From Fusobacteriaceae bacterium (GTDB lineage Bacteria; Fusobacteriota; Fusobacteriia; Fusobacteriales; Fusobacteriaceae): DNA of 12,086 nucleotides. Positions 1 through 7,605 of the stretch are shown here, piece by piece. The number at the start of each line of letters is the position of its first letter. The stretch's first letter is position 1. The stretch is from assembly GCA_016938425.1 (NCBI GenBank), contig JAFGUR010000023.1:1-12086 (forward strand). The letters run 5' to 3'. A program made the position numbers and the translations under genes. The notes below the pieces were generated by a model. That model was not told the DNA's origin and did not search any database. It saw only the letters and a program-made list of their open reading frames with translations.

Positions 1-2502
1 ACCTATAATTCCTATATTGTTAAAGGAAGTGAGAAAACAGCTATTTTTGAAACTGTTAAAGTCAAATTTTTTGATGAATATTTAAAAAAAATTGAGCAAT
101 ACGTAGATCCCAGAAAAATAGATTATATTGTAGTTGACCACACTGAACCTGACCATGCAGGATCTGTAGAAAAATTTTTAGACTATGCTCCTAATGCTAA
201 AATAGTTGGTTCTCAATCTGCTATTGATTTTTTAAAAGAAATTACAAATAAGGATTTTGAATATATTGTAGTTAACCATGGAGATATATTAAATTTAGGA
301 AATAAAACTTTAAAATTTATTTCTGCTCCTTTTCTACATTGGCCTGACTCAATATATACTTATATTCCTGAAGATAAAATGTTAGTTACTTGTGATTCTT
401 TTGGTTCTCATTACTCATGGGATGAAATTTTATATAGCAAAATTCCTGAAGATAAAATGGAAGACTATGAAAGTGCTTTGCTTTACTATTATACTGCAAT
501 TTTTTCTCCTTTTAAGGGATATGTTCTTCAAGCCCTTGAAAAAATAAAAGATTTTGACATAGAGCTTATTGCAACTGGACATGGTCCCGTTTTAGATGAA
601 AAACCACAAAAAATAATGGAAACGTACAGGCAATGGTCTATTGAACATAATCCAAATAAGAAAAAAACTATTGTTATCCCTTATGTAAGTGCCTACGGAT
701 ATACTGAAGAATTGGCAAAAACTATTGCTAAAGGTATTGAAGAAACAGGGGATTTCCAGATAAAAATGTACAATTTAAACATTGCAAATTACAACGAATT
801 AAAAAATGAAATTATGGACGAAATCTATTGGGCTGATGGTTTATTGTTAGGAACTTCCACAATAAATGGAGATGCTTTACCTCCTATTTGGGATATTGCC
901 ATTTCTCTTAATCCTATTGTCCATGGTGGAAAATTTGTCTCTGCCTTTGGTTCATATGGATGGTCTGGAGAAGCTGTTCCAAACATAATTTCAAGACTTG
1001 ACCAATTGAGAATGAATGTTGTTGATGGCTATGCAATTAAGTTTAAGCCTTCAAAAAACCAACTAGAAAATGCATTAACTTTTGGTAAAAATTTCGCTAA
1101 ATACCTAATAGAAGGGGTTGTCCCCCCGAGAAATAAAGAAGAAATAGAAATTGTTAAAAATCTTAATCCTAGTGGTAAAATTAAAAAATGGCGTTGTGTT
1201 GTTTGTGGAGAAGTTTTTGAAGGAATTATGCCTCCAAATGTATGCCCTGCATGTGGAGTTGGACAAGAAATGTTTGAAATGGTAGAAGAAGATAATATTC
1301 CTACTTTCTCTGCAAATACAGATGAAAAATTTATTATTGTAGGTAATGGAGTAGCTGGAATTGCAAGTGCTGAGTCTATTCGTTTAAGAAATTCTAATGC
1401 TTCTATTGAAATTATAACTAAAGAAGATGTAAAAGCTTATTATAGACCTAGTTTATCAGACTACTTAACTGATGAAATAAATGAGAAAGATTTTTATTTA
1501 AGAGAAGATTCATGGTATAGTTCAAATAATATAAATGTAACTTATGGTGTAAATGTTGATAATATTGATTCCATAAAAAAAGAATTAAAATTATCAAATG
1601 GTGATTCTAAAAAATACGATAAGCTTATTTTAGCTAATGGAAGTCGAGCTAATATTCCACCGATTTTAGGAGTTGAAAAAATGGGTACATTTGTTCTTCG
1701 TTCTAAAAAAGATGCAGATAGAATTAAAGAATATGCTAAAAATTCAACAAGAGTTGTAATTGTTGGTGGTGGAGTTCTTGGTTTAGAGGCTGCTTCTGAA
1801 TTAAAAAAATTAGGTTTAAATGTTATAATTGTAGAAATGGCTTCTAGAATTTTTCCAAGACAATTAGACGAAGAAGCATCTAAACTTTTTGAAGAAGTTA
1901 TTTCAAAGGAAGATATAAAAATATATAAAAATCACTTTGTTAAAGCAATTGGCGGAGAAAATAAAGTTGAGTTTGTGGAACTAGATAATGGTAAAGAAAT
2001 TAAGGCTGATATGGTATTAATTTCTTCTGGAATTAAAGCAAACACTCAAATTGTTACTGGTAGCCCCATAAAATCTAACTATGGAATAATTGTTGATGAA
2101 AAAATGAACACTTCTGAAAAAGATATCTTTGCATGTGGAGACATTGCAGAATTTGAAGGAATTGTTACTGGATTATGGGCTACAGCATTAGAGCAAGGAA
2201 ACGTTGCTGGAGCAAATGCCGTTGGAGACTCTTTAACTTTTAAAGCTTCTATACAACCTGTTACTTTTTCTGGTCTAAATACATCAATATTTTCTATTGG
2301 AGATATTGGTAGTGACCCCGACAAAGAGTACGGAATTTCTGTATATTTAGATAAAAAAAATAGAATATATAAGAAACTTTATTTTACAAATGATAAATTT
2401 GTTGGTGGTATTTTATGTGGAGACATCTCTAAAGCCTCTGCACTTTTATCGGCTTTAAAAGATGAATCGGAGATGAAAGACTTAGTTAAAAAAGTTTTTT
2501 AA
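1..2502 (+). CDS. Multidomain flavodiiron protein (FDP core + short-spaced rubredoxin + NADH:rubredoxin oxidoreductase), 5'-truncated by window edge
   Basis: The reading frame is open from base 1, so the N-terminus is missing; 833 residues are visible, and alignment of the first metal motif with known FDPs suggests about 30 residues are lost. Residues below are numbered from the window start. The metallo-beta-lactamase-like domain carries the diiron ligands: H47-x-E49-x-D51-H52, H113 (LHWPDS), D132 (CDSFGSH) and H194 (GHGP). A flavodoxin domain (FMN) follows from about 221 to 365. A rubredoxin has C399-x2-C402 and C415-x2-C418 with only 12 residues between the pairs, as in rubrerythrin. An FAD/NADH oxidoreductase runs from 443 to the end, with GNGVAG (448-453), GGGVLG (589-594) and ACGD (711-714). 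By family, electrons pass NADH to FAD to rubredoxin to FMN to diiron, reducing O2 to water (or NO) in the cytoplasm of anaerobes. It closely resembles the NADH:O2 oxidoreductase type described in Clostridioides. The internal ATG at 379 is not the start, because conserved ligands lie before it. Confidence 0.93.
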   Translation, partial: TYNSYIVKGSEKTAIFETVKVKFFDEYLKKIEQYVDPRKIDYIVVDHTEPDHAGSVEKFLDYAPNAKIVGSQSAIDFLKEITNKDFEYIVVNHGDILNLGNKTLKFISAPFLHWPDSIYTYIPEDKMLVTCDSFGSHYSWDEILYSKIPEDKMEDYESALLYYYTAIFSPFKGYVLQALEKIKDFDIELIATGHGPVLDEKPQKIMETYRQWSIEHNPNKKKTIVIPYVSAYGYTEELAKTIAKGIEETGDFQIKMYNLNIANYNELKNEIMDEIYWADGLLLGTSTINGDALPPIWDIAISLNPIVHGGKFVSAFGSYGWSGEAVPNIISRLDQLRMNVVDGYAIKFKPSKNQLENALTFGKNFAKYLIEGVVPPRNKEEIEIVKNLNPSGKIKKWRCVVCGEVFEGIMPPNVCPACGVGQEMFEMVEEDNIPTFSANTDEKFIIVGNGVAGIASAESIRLRNSNASIEIITKEDVKAYYRPSLSDYLTDEINEKDFYLREDSWYSSNNINVTYGVNVDNIDSIKKELKLSNGDSKKYDKLILANGSRANIPPILGVEKMGTFVLRSKKDADRIKEYAKNSTRVVIVGGGVLGLEAASELKKLGLNVIIVEMASRIFPRQLDEEASKLFEEVISKEDIKIYKNHFVKAIGGENKVEFVELDNGKEIKADMVLISSGIKANTQIVTGSPIKSNYGIIVDEKMNTSEKDIFACGDIAEFEGIVTGLWATALEQGNVAGANAVGDSLTFKASIQPVTFSGLNTSIFSIGDIGSDPDKEYGISVYLDKKNRIYKKLYFTNDKFVGGILCGDISKASALLSALKDESEMKDLVKKVF

Positions 2503-2539
2503 TAAATTTAAAAGGAGCTATTGCTCCTTTTAAATTTAT
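2502..2539 (+). terminator. Intrinsic terminator of the flavodiiron gene, probably bidirectional
   Basis: Perfect 17-bp inverted repeat (2502-2518 with 2523-2539) around the 4-nt loop TATT, starting on the last base of the stop codon. The GC-rich part (AGGAGC/GCTCCT) sits at the loop, and the outer stem is A-rich on the left and T-rich on the right. It can therefore form hairpin plus U-rich tail on either strand. The minus-strand unit approaching from the right would also stop here. Confidence 0.85.
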
Positions 2540-2683
2540 CCAGAAAAATATTGAATAAAATTATCTAAAATCTCTGAATCTGTAATCTTTTTTGCATAAA
2601 TAAGAATTCTTCTAAGTTGCTTTTAGCTTTTCTATTCTGACTAAATATATAAATTTATCTTCAAAATAAATATTAATTTCCCT
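2536..2683 (-). pseudogene. Possible C-terminal remnant of a decayed gene
   Basis: No intact gene lies between 2540 and 2724, but the minus strand has coding character. One frame from 2683 reads to FEDKFIYLVRIEKLKAT and stops at 2614-2612. A second frame continues past it as QLRRILIYAKKITDSEILDN, then FIQYFSG, and stops with TAA at 2538-2536, on the bidirectional terminator. Joining the two frames near 2615-2622 (a one-base shift) gives about 48 residues with a plausible hydrophobic/charged pattern. There is no start codon with a ribosome binding site. I do not recognise the family. A chance open stretch in AT-rich DNA cannot be excluded; the main support is that it ends exactly at a terminator. 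Confidence 0.3.
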
Positions 2684-2707
2684 CTAATTGAAGCTTGTTT
2701 ATAATCT

Positions 2708-2738
2708 AAAATGAGGAATAATTATTATTCCTCATTTT
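2708..2738 (-). terminator. Hairpin terminator of the MalY/PatB-type gene
   Basis: 14-bp inverted repeat (2708-2721 with 2725-2738) with a 3-nt loop; core ATGAGGAATAA paired with TTATTCCTCAT. It overlaps the last codons and TAA stop of the gene on the minus strand. In the minus-strand RNA the right arm ends in UUUU followed by AGAUUAU, a short and interrupted U tail, so termination may be partial. Confidence 0.6.
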
Positions 2739-3891
2739 CTATATTTTCAATAGCAATTTTAAAAAGTTCTAAAGATTTTATCAAAGTTTCTTTTGGACAA
2801 GCAATGTTAAATCTTATATAACCTTCTCCCCCTTGTCCATAAATATCTCCATAATTAACACGAAGTTTATATTTTTTTAATAAATATTTTGCTAAACTCT
2901 TTGAACTCATTTTGACATTTTGGCAATCAAACCACATAAGATATGTTGCTTCTGGAGCAAGAACCTTAATTTGTGGAATATTTTTATTAATATAATCTAG
3001 TGTAAAATCAATATTATTTTTTAAATAGTCTAAAAGTTCGTTTAGCCATGCATCACACTCAGTATAAGCTTTTATTAAAGCTTCTATCCCAAATATATTA
3101 GGCTGATTAATTTCATTAGCTAATAATTTTTTATCGATAATTTTTTTTAAATTTTCATTCACAGTTATTATATTAGCTACTTTAAGACCTGCCAAATTAA
3201 AAGTTTTACTTGGTGCTGTAAAAGTAATTGAAATTCCTTGAGCTTCTTCTCCTAAGGAGATAAGAGGAATATGTTTGTAAGGAGAATAAACAATATCTCT
3301 ATGTATTTCATCTGATAATATTAAAACTTCATTTCTTTCGCAAATTTTTACTAATTTTTCTAATTCTTCTTTAGACCAAATCTGACCTATAGGGTTATGT
3401 GGATTGCATAAAATAAAAATTTTTACCTCATTTTGAATGATTTTTTTTTCAAAATCAACATAATTAATCTCATATTTATCTTCGTACTCAAGTTCAGAAT
3501 AGATAACATTTCTATCATTATTTTCAATAATTTCTATAAAATGACTATATACTGGACTGAGTAAAATAATATTATCACCAGCATTAGAAAATGATTGAAT
3601 TACAGCAGATATAGCTGGAATAACTCCAATAGTTGGACTAATCCATTCTTTTTCAATTTTATATATGAATTTTTTCTCCCACCATTCTATTTCAGCTTCA
3701 TAATATTCTTTAGGAATGAGGCCATATCCATAAACTTTATGTTCTATTTTTTTTTTCAAAATTTCTACAATAGGTTCTGGAGCTTCAAAATCCATATCAG
3801 CAACCCACATAGGAATTACATCTTCTTTATCAATATCCCATTTTATGCAATTAGTATTTTTTCTATTTATTACTTTATCAAAATTAATCAT
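2725..3891 (-). CDS. MalY/PatB-family PLP enzyme (aminotransferase fold, probable cystathionine beta-lyase / C-S lyase)
   Basis: A 388-residue fold-type I PLP enzyme of normal length. Family marks are PMWVADMDF (27-35), VYGYG (53-57), the PLP-phosphate and ring region CNPHNPIG (162-169), DEIH (194-197) with the aspartate that pairs with the pyridine nitrogen, and TAPSKTFNLAGL with Schiff-base lysine K229. Known members cleave cystathionine or cysteine S-conjugates to a thiol or H2S, pyruvate and ammonia, or act as aminotransferases; sequence alone does not settle which. The ATG at 3891 has AGGAGG four bases upstream. The gap to the importer operon upstream (3892-4027) holds a TATAAT at 3928-3923 but no convincing -35, and only a 4-bp hairpin after the importer stop. 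The gene may have its own weak promoter or be read from the importer operon. Cytoplasmic; no signal peptide. Confidence 0.87.
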   Translation of the reverse strand: MINFDKVINRKNTNCIKWDIDKEDVIPMWVADMDFEAPEPIVEILKKKIEHKVYGYGLIPKEYYEAEIEWWEKKFIYKIEKEWISPTIGVIPAISAVIQSFSNAGDNIILLSPVYSHFIEIIENNDRNVIYSELEYEDKYEINYVDFEKKIIQNEVKIFILCNPHNPIGQIWSKEELEKLVKICERNEVLILSDEIHRDIVYSPYKHIPLISLGEEAQGISITFTAPSKTFNLAGLKVANIITVNENLKKIIDKKLLANEINQPNIFGIEALIKAYTECDAWLNELLDYLKNNIDFTLDYINKNIPQIKVLAPEATYLMWFDCQNVKMSSKSLAKYLLKKYKLRVNYGDIYGQGGEGYIRFNIACPKETLIKSLELFKIAIENIENEE

Positions 3892-4027
3892 TTCCCCTCC
3901 TAAAGTAATCTCTACTTAACTTATTATAAAAATTTAACTCAATTTATTTAGTTTATAATTCTTTATATCATTCTAACTTAAATTTTTATAAAAATCAATA
4001 TATTGCTTTAAAGGGACAATTAGTCCA

Positions 4028-4951
4028 TCAACGTTCTTCCCTGAAATAGTTATTCCCAAGGGCTTTAGGACCAAAACTTTTATTTCTTTTAATGGAGCTC
4101 AAAACTATAATTATAATTGTAACTAAGTAAGGAACCATATCTATAAAATATTGGGAAATATGAATATTTAAATGCTGTATTCTAAAACCAAGTATATCTA
4201 ATCCCCCAAATATATATGCACCTAAAAAAGTTCTAAAAGGGTTCCATTTACAAAATATTACTAATGCAACTGCAATCCATCCTTTTCCTGCAGTAATACT
4301 ATCTTGCCATGTAGGAACATATACAATAGAAATAAATGCTCCTGATAGCCCACAAAGGACTCCACCATAAATTATATGTATATATTTATATAAATTTACA
4401 TTTATTCCTGCTGAGTCTGTTGCTCCAGGGTTTTCTCCAATGGCAGTTAGGATTAATCCATATTTTGTTTTATATAAATAAATTCCAGTTAAAATAACTA
4501 TTATAATTGAAATATAAACAAAAATACTTTGAGTAAATAGTATTTTCCCTAAAAAAGGAATTTTGCTTAATACTGGTATTGCTTTGGGAGAAAAAAATGA
4601 TTTTACATTATCAGGGACTATTTTCCCCACATAGCTTTTCCCAAAGAAATTGGCAATCCCTGTACCAAATATAGTTAATGTAAGTCCTGTGACTGTTTGA
4701 TTAGCTCTTAGTGAAACTGTTAAAAATGAAAAAATAAAGCCCCCTAAACCTCCTAATACCATACCAGCAAACAAAGTTAAAATAGGATTTTTAGTATGAT
4801 ATGCTGTTACAAAAGCTCCCAAGCTTCCTAAAATCATCATTCCTTCTACCCCTAAATTAAGAGAGCCAGATTTTTCTGTAATAATTTCTCCTAAAATAGC
4901 AAGTAAAAGAGGTGTCCCTGCTATAATACAGGCCATTAAAAATAATTCCAT
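4028..4951 (-). CDS. BMP-type ABC transporter, second permease (NupQ/YufQ-like)
   Basis: A 307-residue, strongly hydrophobic inner-membrane protein of the branched-chain/BMP-type permease family (BPD_transp_2), with roughly eight to nine membrane segments. The N-terminal family motif is NLGVEGM (32-38) followed by a glycine-rich helix. It also has the NPGATDSAGI-type cytoplasmic segment that contacts the ATPase in related transporters. Length is normal, and it is shorter than its partner, as in the B. subtilis nupNOPQ guanosine importer. ATG at 4951 follows AGGAGG; the ribosome binding site overlaps the stop region of the first permease (8-nt gap), so the two are translationally coupled. The pair forms the heterodimeric channel. 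This is the last gene of the four-gene operon; only a weak 4-bp hairpin (GGAC/GTCC, 4026-4014) follows the TGA stop. Confidence 0.92.
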   Translation of the reverse strand: MELFLMACIIAGTPLLLAILGEIITEKSGSLNLGVEGMMILGSLGAFVTAYHTKNPILTLFAGMVLGGLGGFIFSFLTVSLRANQTVTGLTLTIFGTGIANFFGKSYVGKIVPDNVKSFFSPKAIPVLSKIPFLGKILFTQSIFVYISIIIVILTGIYLYKTKYGLILTAIGENPGATDSAGINVNLYKYIHIIYGGVLCGLSGAFISIVYVPTWQDSITAGKGWIAVALVIFCKWNPFRTFLGAYIFGGLDILGFRIQHLNIHISQYFIDMVPYLVTIIIIVLSSIKRNKSFGPKALGNNYFREER

Positions 4952-4959
4952 TGCTCCTC

Positions 4960-6006
4960 CTATTTATCTCTCATAATTGTGTAAGTGTTGAAAAATGAAC
5001 TTCCTAATACAAAAAATAGAATAGTTCCTTGTAATACATTAGCAACTGCTTGAGGAATCCCAAAGGTCATTTGGATGAAAATACCCCCTTGAACCATAGC
5101 AGAGAACAGAACAGAAACTAATATAGTTACACCAGCATTTAAGTTTGATAACCATGCAATTATTATTGCTGTAAATCCTGTACCATCAGCTAAAGTTATA
5201 GCTAAAGTTTTATTAACTGCTGAAGCTTGTATAATTCCTGCTAAACCACAGATACCTGCAGAGATAAAAACTGTCCTTAAAATAATTTTATTTACTTTCA
5301 TTCCTGCATAAATTGCACTATTTTCACTTTCACCTATAACAGAAACTTCATATCCTTGTTTTGTATGGTTTATATAAATATATATAAAAATTGCTAAAAC
5401 AATTGCAATTATAATCCCAATATGAAAACTTCCAATTTTTGGCATAATTGCATTATCGCTAAATCCAGCAATTTTAGGGAATCCAAAACTCTTAGGATCT
5501 TTCCATGGACCAAACTGTAAATAAGTTAAAAACTTAATTGCTATATAATTCATAAGTAAAGTAAAGATAGTTTCATTTGTTTGAAATTTTGTTTTAAAAA
5601 ATGCAGGAATAAGTCCCCACAATCCACCAGCAATAAATCCAGCGACAAGCATAACAATAATAAGTAATGGTTTTGCCATATCTTTATGGAATAATGCAAA
5701 ATATGACCCTGCCATTGCTCCAATAACAAATTGACCTTCTCCGCCAATATTCCAAAACTTCATTTTAAAAGCCACAATTATTCCTAGAGAAGTTATAACT
5801 AAAGGGATAGCTTTAGTTATAGTTTCTTGAAATCTATAGCCACTTCCAAAGGCTCCATTAACCATTGAAAGGTACACACTAATTGGATTATTCCCTGTCA
5901 TTAATATAAAAATAGATGCAAAACACAATGCAAATATTACAGCTAAAATTTGAATAAGAACTTGTTTTTTCTTACTTAAATTTTTTCTTTTTACTATTTT
6001 AAGCAT
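4960..6006 (-). CDS. BMP-type ABC transporter, first permease (NupP/YufP-like)
   Basis: A 348-residue membrane protein with a basic N-terminus (KRKNLSKKK) and roughly eight to nine hydrophobic segments. It carries the family motif NIGGEGQ (86-92), the counterpart of NLGVEGM in the second permease, and a GESENSAIYAG segment resembling the ATPase-contact loop. It belongs to the branched-chain/BMP-type permease family (BPD_transp_2) and forms one half of the inner-membrane channel. The ATG at 6006 overlaps the 3' end of the ATPase gene by 8 nt (ATG before the TAA), with AAGGAG six bases upstream inside the ATPase gene. This arrangement implies translational coupling of ATPase and permease. Size and order fit the nupNOPQ-type purine nucleoside importer. 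Substrate is inferred from the upstream guanine riboswitch and gene order, not from this protein. Confidence 0.92.
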   Translation of the reverse strand: MLKIVKRKNLSKKKQVLIQILAVIFALCFASIFILMTGNNPISVYLSMVNGAFGSGYRFQETITKAIPLVITSLGIIVAFKMKFWNIGGEGQFVIGAMAGSYFALFHKDMAKPLLIIVMLVAGFIAGGLWGLIPAFFKTKFQTNETIFTLLMNYIAIKFLTYLQFGPWKDPKSFGFPKIAGFSDNAIMPKIGSFHIGIIIAIVLAIFIYIYINHTKQGYEVSVIGESENSAIYAGMKVNKIILRTVFISAGICGLAGIIQASAVNKTLAITLADGTGFTAIIIAWLSNLNAGVTILVSVLFSAMVQGGIFIQMTFGIPQAVANVLQGTILFFVLGSSFFNTYTIMRDK

Positions 6007-7528
6007 TTATAACTCCTTTATTTCTAATCTCTTCAATATTCATTCCAGCCATCATAAATCCTAATTCCTCTTTATTTGTAGTTTTAGCATTTACAATTCC
6101 AGTAATTTCTCCATCACAAATTACAGCAATTCTATCGGCTAATTCAAGGAGAACATCTAAATCTTCACCAAAATATAAAATTCCTGTTCCTTGCATTTTT
6201 CTTTCATTTATTACATCATAAATTAGATGTGAAGAAGCAATGTCAAGTCCCCTTGTAGGATAAGCAGTTACAAGTAAATGTGGATTAACTGTTAGTTCTC
6301 TTCCTAATAATATTTTTTGTATATTTCCACCTGATAATTCTTTTACAGGATGTTTTATTGAAGGTGTTTTTATGTTTAATTGATTTACTAATGATTTACT
6401 TAGAATTTCTGCATTTTTTCTTTTTAAAATAAATCCTTTTTGTTTATAGTAATCTTTTAAAATTACATTGTTGACCATTGACATACTTGGTACTAAACCC
6501 ATTCCTAGTCTATCTTCTGGGATAAAAGAAATACTAATTCCCATCTCCATTATTTCTCTAGGATTTTTTCCAAGTAAAGATTTATTTTCATAAATAATGT
6601 CTCCACTTTCAATTTTTTCTATCCCATTAATTGCTTCACAAAGTTCTTTTTGCCCACTTCCTGCAAGCCCTGCAAAACCTAATATTTCTCCTTCAAAAAC
6701 ATCAAAGCTTATATTTTTAACTTTAAAAACGCCATCAGAATTTTTGATTTTTAAATTTTTAATTTCAAGAATTTTATTTCCTAATTCTCTTTGAGGTCTT
6801 TCAATTTTAAGATCCAAAGTTTCTCCTACCATAATATCTGTCAATTCTTTTTCATCTGTATTATTTGTTTTTACAGAAGTAATCATTTCACCTTTTCTCA
6901 TTATTAAAACTTCATCTGAAACAGCCATAATTTCATGAAGTTTATGAGTTATTATCACTAAAGTACAACCCTTATTTTTCATATTCCTCATAATTTCAAA
7001 AAGATGTTTAGTCTCTTGTGGAGTTAAAACAGCTGTAGGTTCATCTAAAATTAATATTTTTGCTCCTCTATATAAAACTTTAATTATTTCCAATGTTTGT
7101 TTTTCACTAATCGATAATTCTGTAACTTTCTTATCTAAATCTATAAATAAAGAAAATTCTTCACAAATTTTTTGAACCTCTTCTTTTAATTTTTTCATAT
7201 TGGAAAAAATTGATTTTTCTTGTCCAAGAATAATATTTTCTAAAGACGTTAAATTTTCAACTAATTTGAAATGCTGATGAATCATTCCTATTCCACATTG
7301 AATAGCATGTTTTGGTGATTTAAATTTAATATTCTCACCATTCAAATAGATTTCTCCTTTATCTGGTTTATATATTCCAGACAACATATTCATAAGTGTT
7401 GATTTCCCTGCACCATTTTCTCCTAAAAGTGCATATATTTTATTTGCCTCTAATTCAAAAGATACATTTTTATTAGCAATAACAGTCCCAAAATGTTTTT
7501 CTATATTTTCTACTTTTATAACGCTCAT
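5999..7528 (-). CDS. BMP-type ABC transporter, double ATP-binding protein (NupO/YufO-like)
   Basis: A 509-residue protein with two fused ABC domains, as usual for sugar and nucleoside importers of this type. Domain 1 is complete: Walker A GENGAGKST (36-44), signature LSISEKQ (138-144), Walker B ILILDEPT with catalytic E163, and switch H195 in ITHKLHE. Domain 2 is degenerate: the P-loop is GLAGSGQKEL (287-296), the signature LSGGNIQ (398-404) is intact, but the Walker B region reads LLVTAYPTRGLD with no glutamate, and the H-loop reads LYFGEDLD without histidine. One competent and one degenerate site is typical of this family, so the protein should be functional. ATG at 7528 has AGGAAG five bases upstream. 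It lies 77 nt after the binding-protein gene, across a terminator-like hairpin, and overlaps the next permease by 8 nt. It acts at the cytoplasmic face of the inner membrane. Confidence 0.94.
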   Translation of the reverse strand: MSVIKVENIEKHFGTVIANKNVSFELEANKIYALLGENGAGKSTLMNMLSGIYKPDKGEIYLNGENIKFKSPKHAIQCGIGMIHQHFKLVENLTSLENIILGQEKSIFSNMKKLKEEVQKICEEFSLFIDLDKKVTELSISEKQTLEIIKVLYRGAKILILDEPTAVLTPQETKHLFEIMRNMKNKGCTLVIITHKLHEIMAVSDEVLIMRKGEMITSVKTNNTDEKELTDIMVGETLDLKIERPQRELGNKILEIKNLKIKNSDGVFKVKNISFDVFEGEILGFAGLAGSGQKELCEAINGIEKIESGDIIYENKSLLGKNPREIMEMGISISFIPEDRLGMGLVPSMSMVNNVILKDYYKQKGFILKRKNAEILSKSLVNQLNIKTPSIKHPVKELSGGNIQKILLGRELTVNPHLLVTAYPTRGLDIASSHLIYDVINERKMQGTGILYFGEDLDVLLELADRIAVICDGEITGIVNAKTTNKEELGFMMAGMNIEEIRNKGVINA

Positions 7529-7573
7529 TATTCTTCCTTTCTAAGAAATATACATAAATTTTATGTATAATAC

Positions 7574-7599
7574 AAAAAGGCTAACAAGCTGTTAGCCTT
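7574..7599 (-). terminator. Intercistronic hairpin, likely partial terminator or mRNA-end stabiliser
   Basis: Perfect 10-bp stem (AAGGCTAACA paired with TGTTAGCCTT, 7577-7599) with a 3-nt loop, followed in the minus-strand RNA by five U then G. It begins 6 nt after the binding-protein stop and precedes the ATPase. A second AT-only hairpin (7550-7568) lies between it and the ATPase ribosome binding site. Genes for solute-binding proteins often end in such a structure, which leaves more mRNA for the binding protein than for the membrane parts. Confidence 0.7.
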
Positions 7600-7605
7600 A
7601 AAAAA

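Noticed and set aside
2079..2324. 81-codon minus-strand open frame inside the flavodiiron gene
   Set aside because: It is antisense to the conserved oxidoreductase domain, has no ribosome binding site and no family resemblance; a shadow of the real gene.
3595..3903. 102-codon plus-strand open frame opposite the MalY/PatB-type gene
   Set aside because: Phe/Asn/Tyr-rich composition typical of the antisense of an AT-rich gene; the opposite strand encodes a clear PLP enzyme.
4013..4027. Hairpin GGAC/GTCC just after the last importer gene as an operon terminator
   Set aside because: Only 4 bp with a short CUUU tail; too weak to call, though some termination here is possible.
5550..5747. 65-codon minus-strand frame in the first permease gene
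   Set aside because: Alternative frame of a well-supported permease with no start signal of its own.
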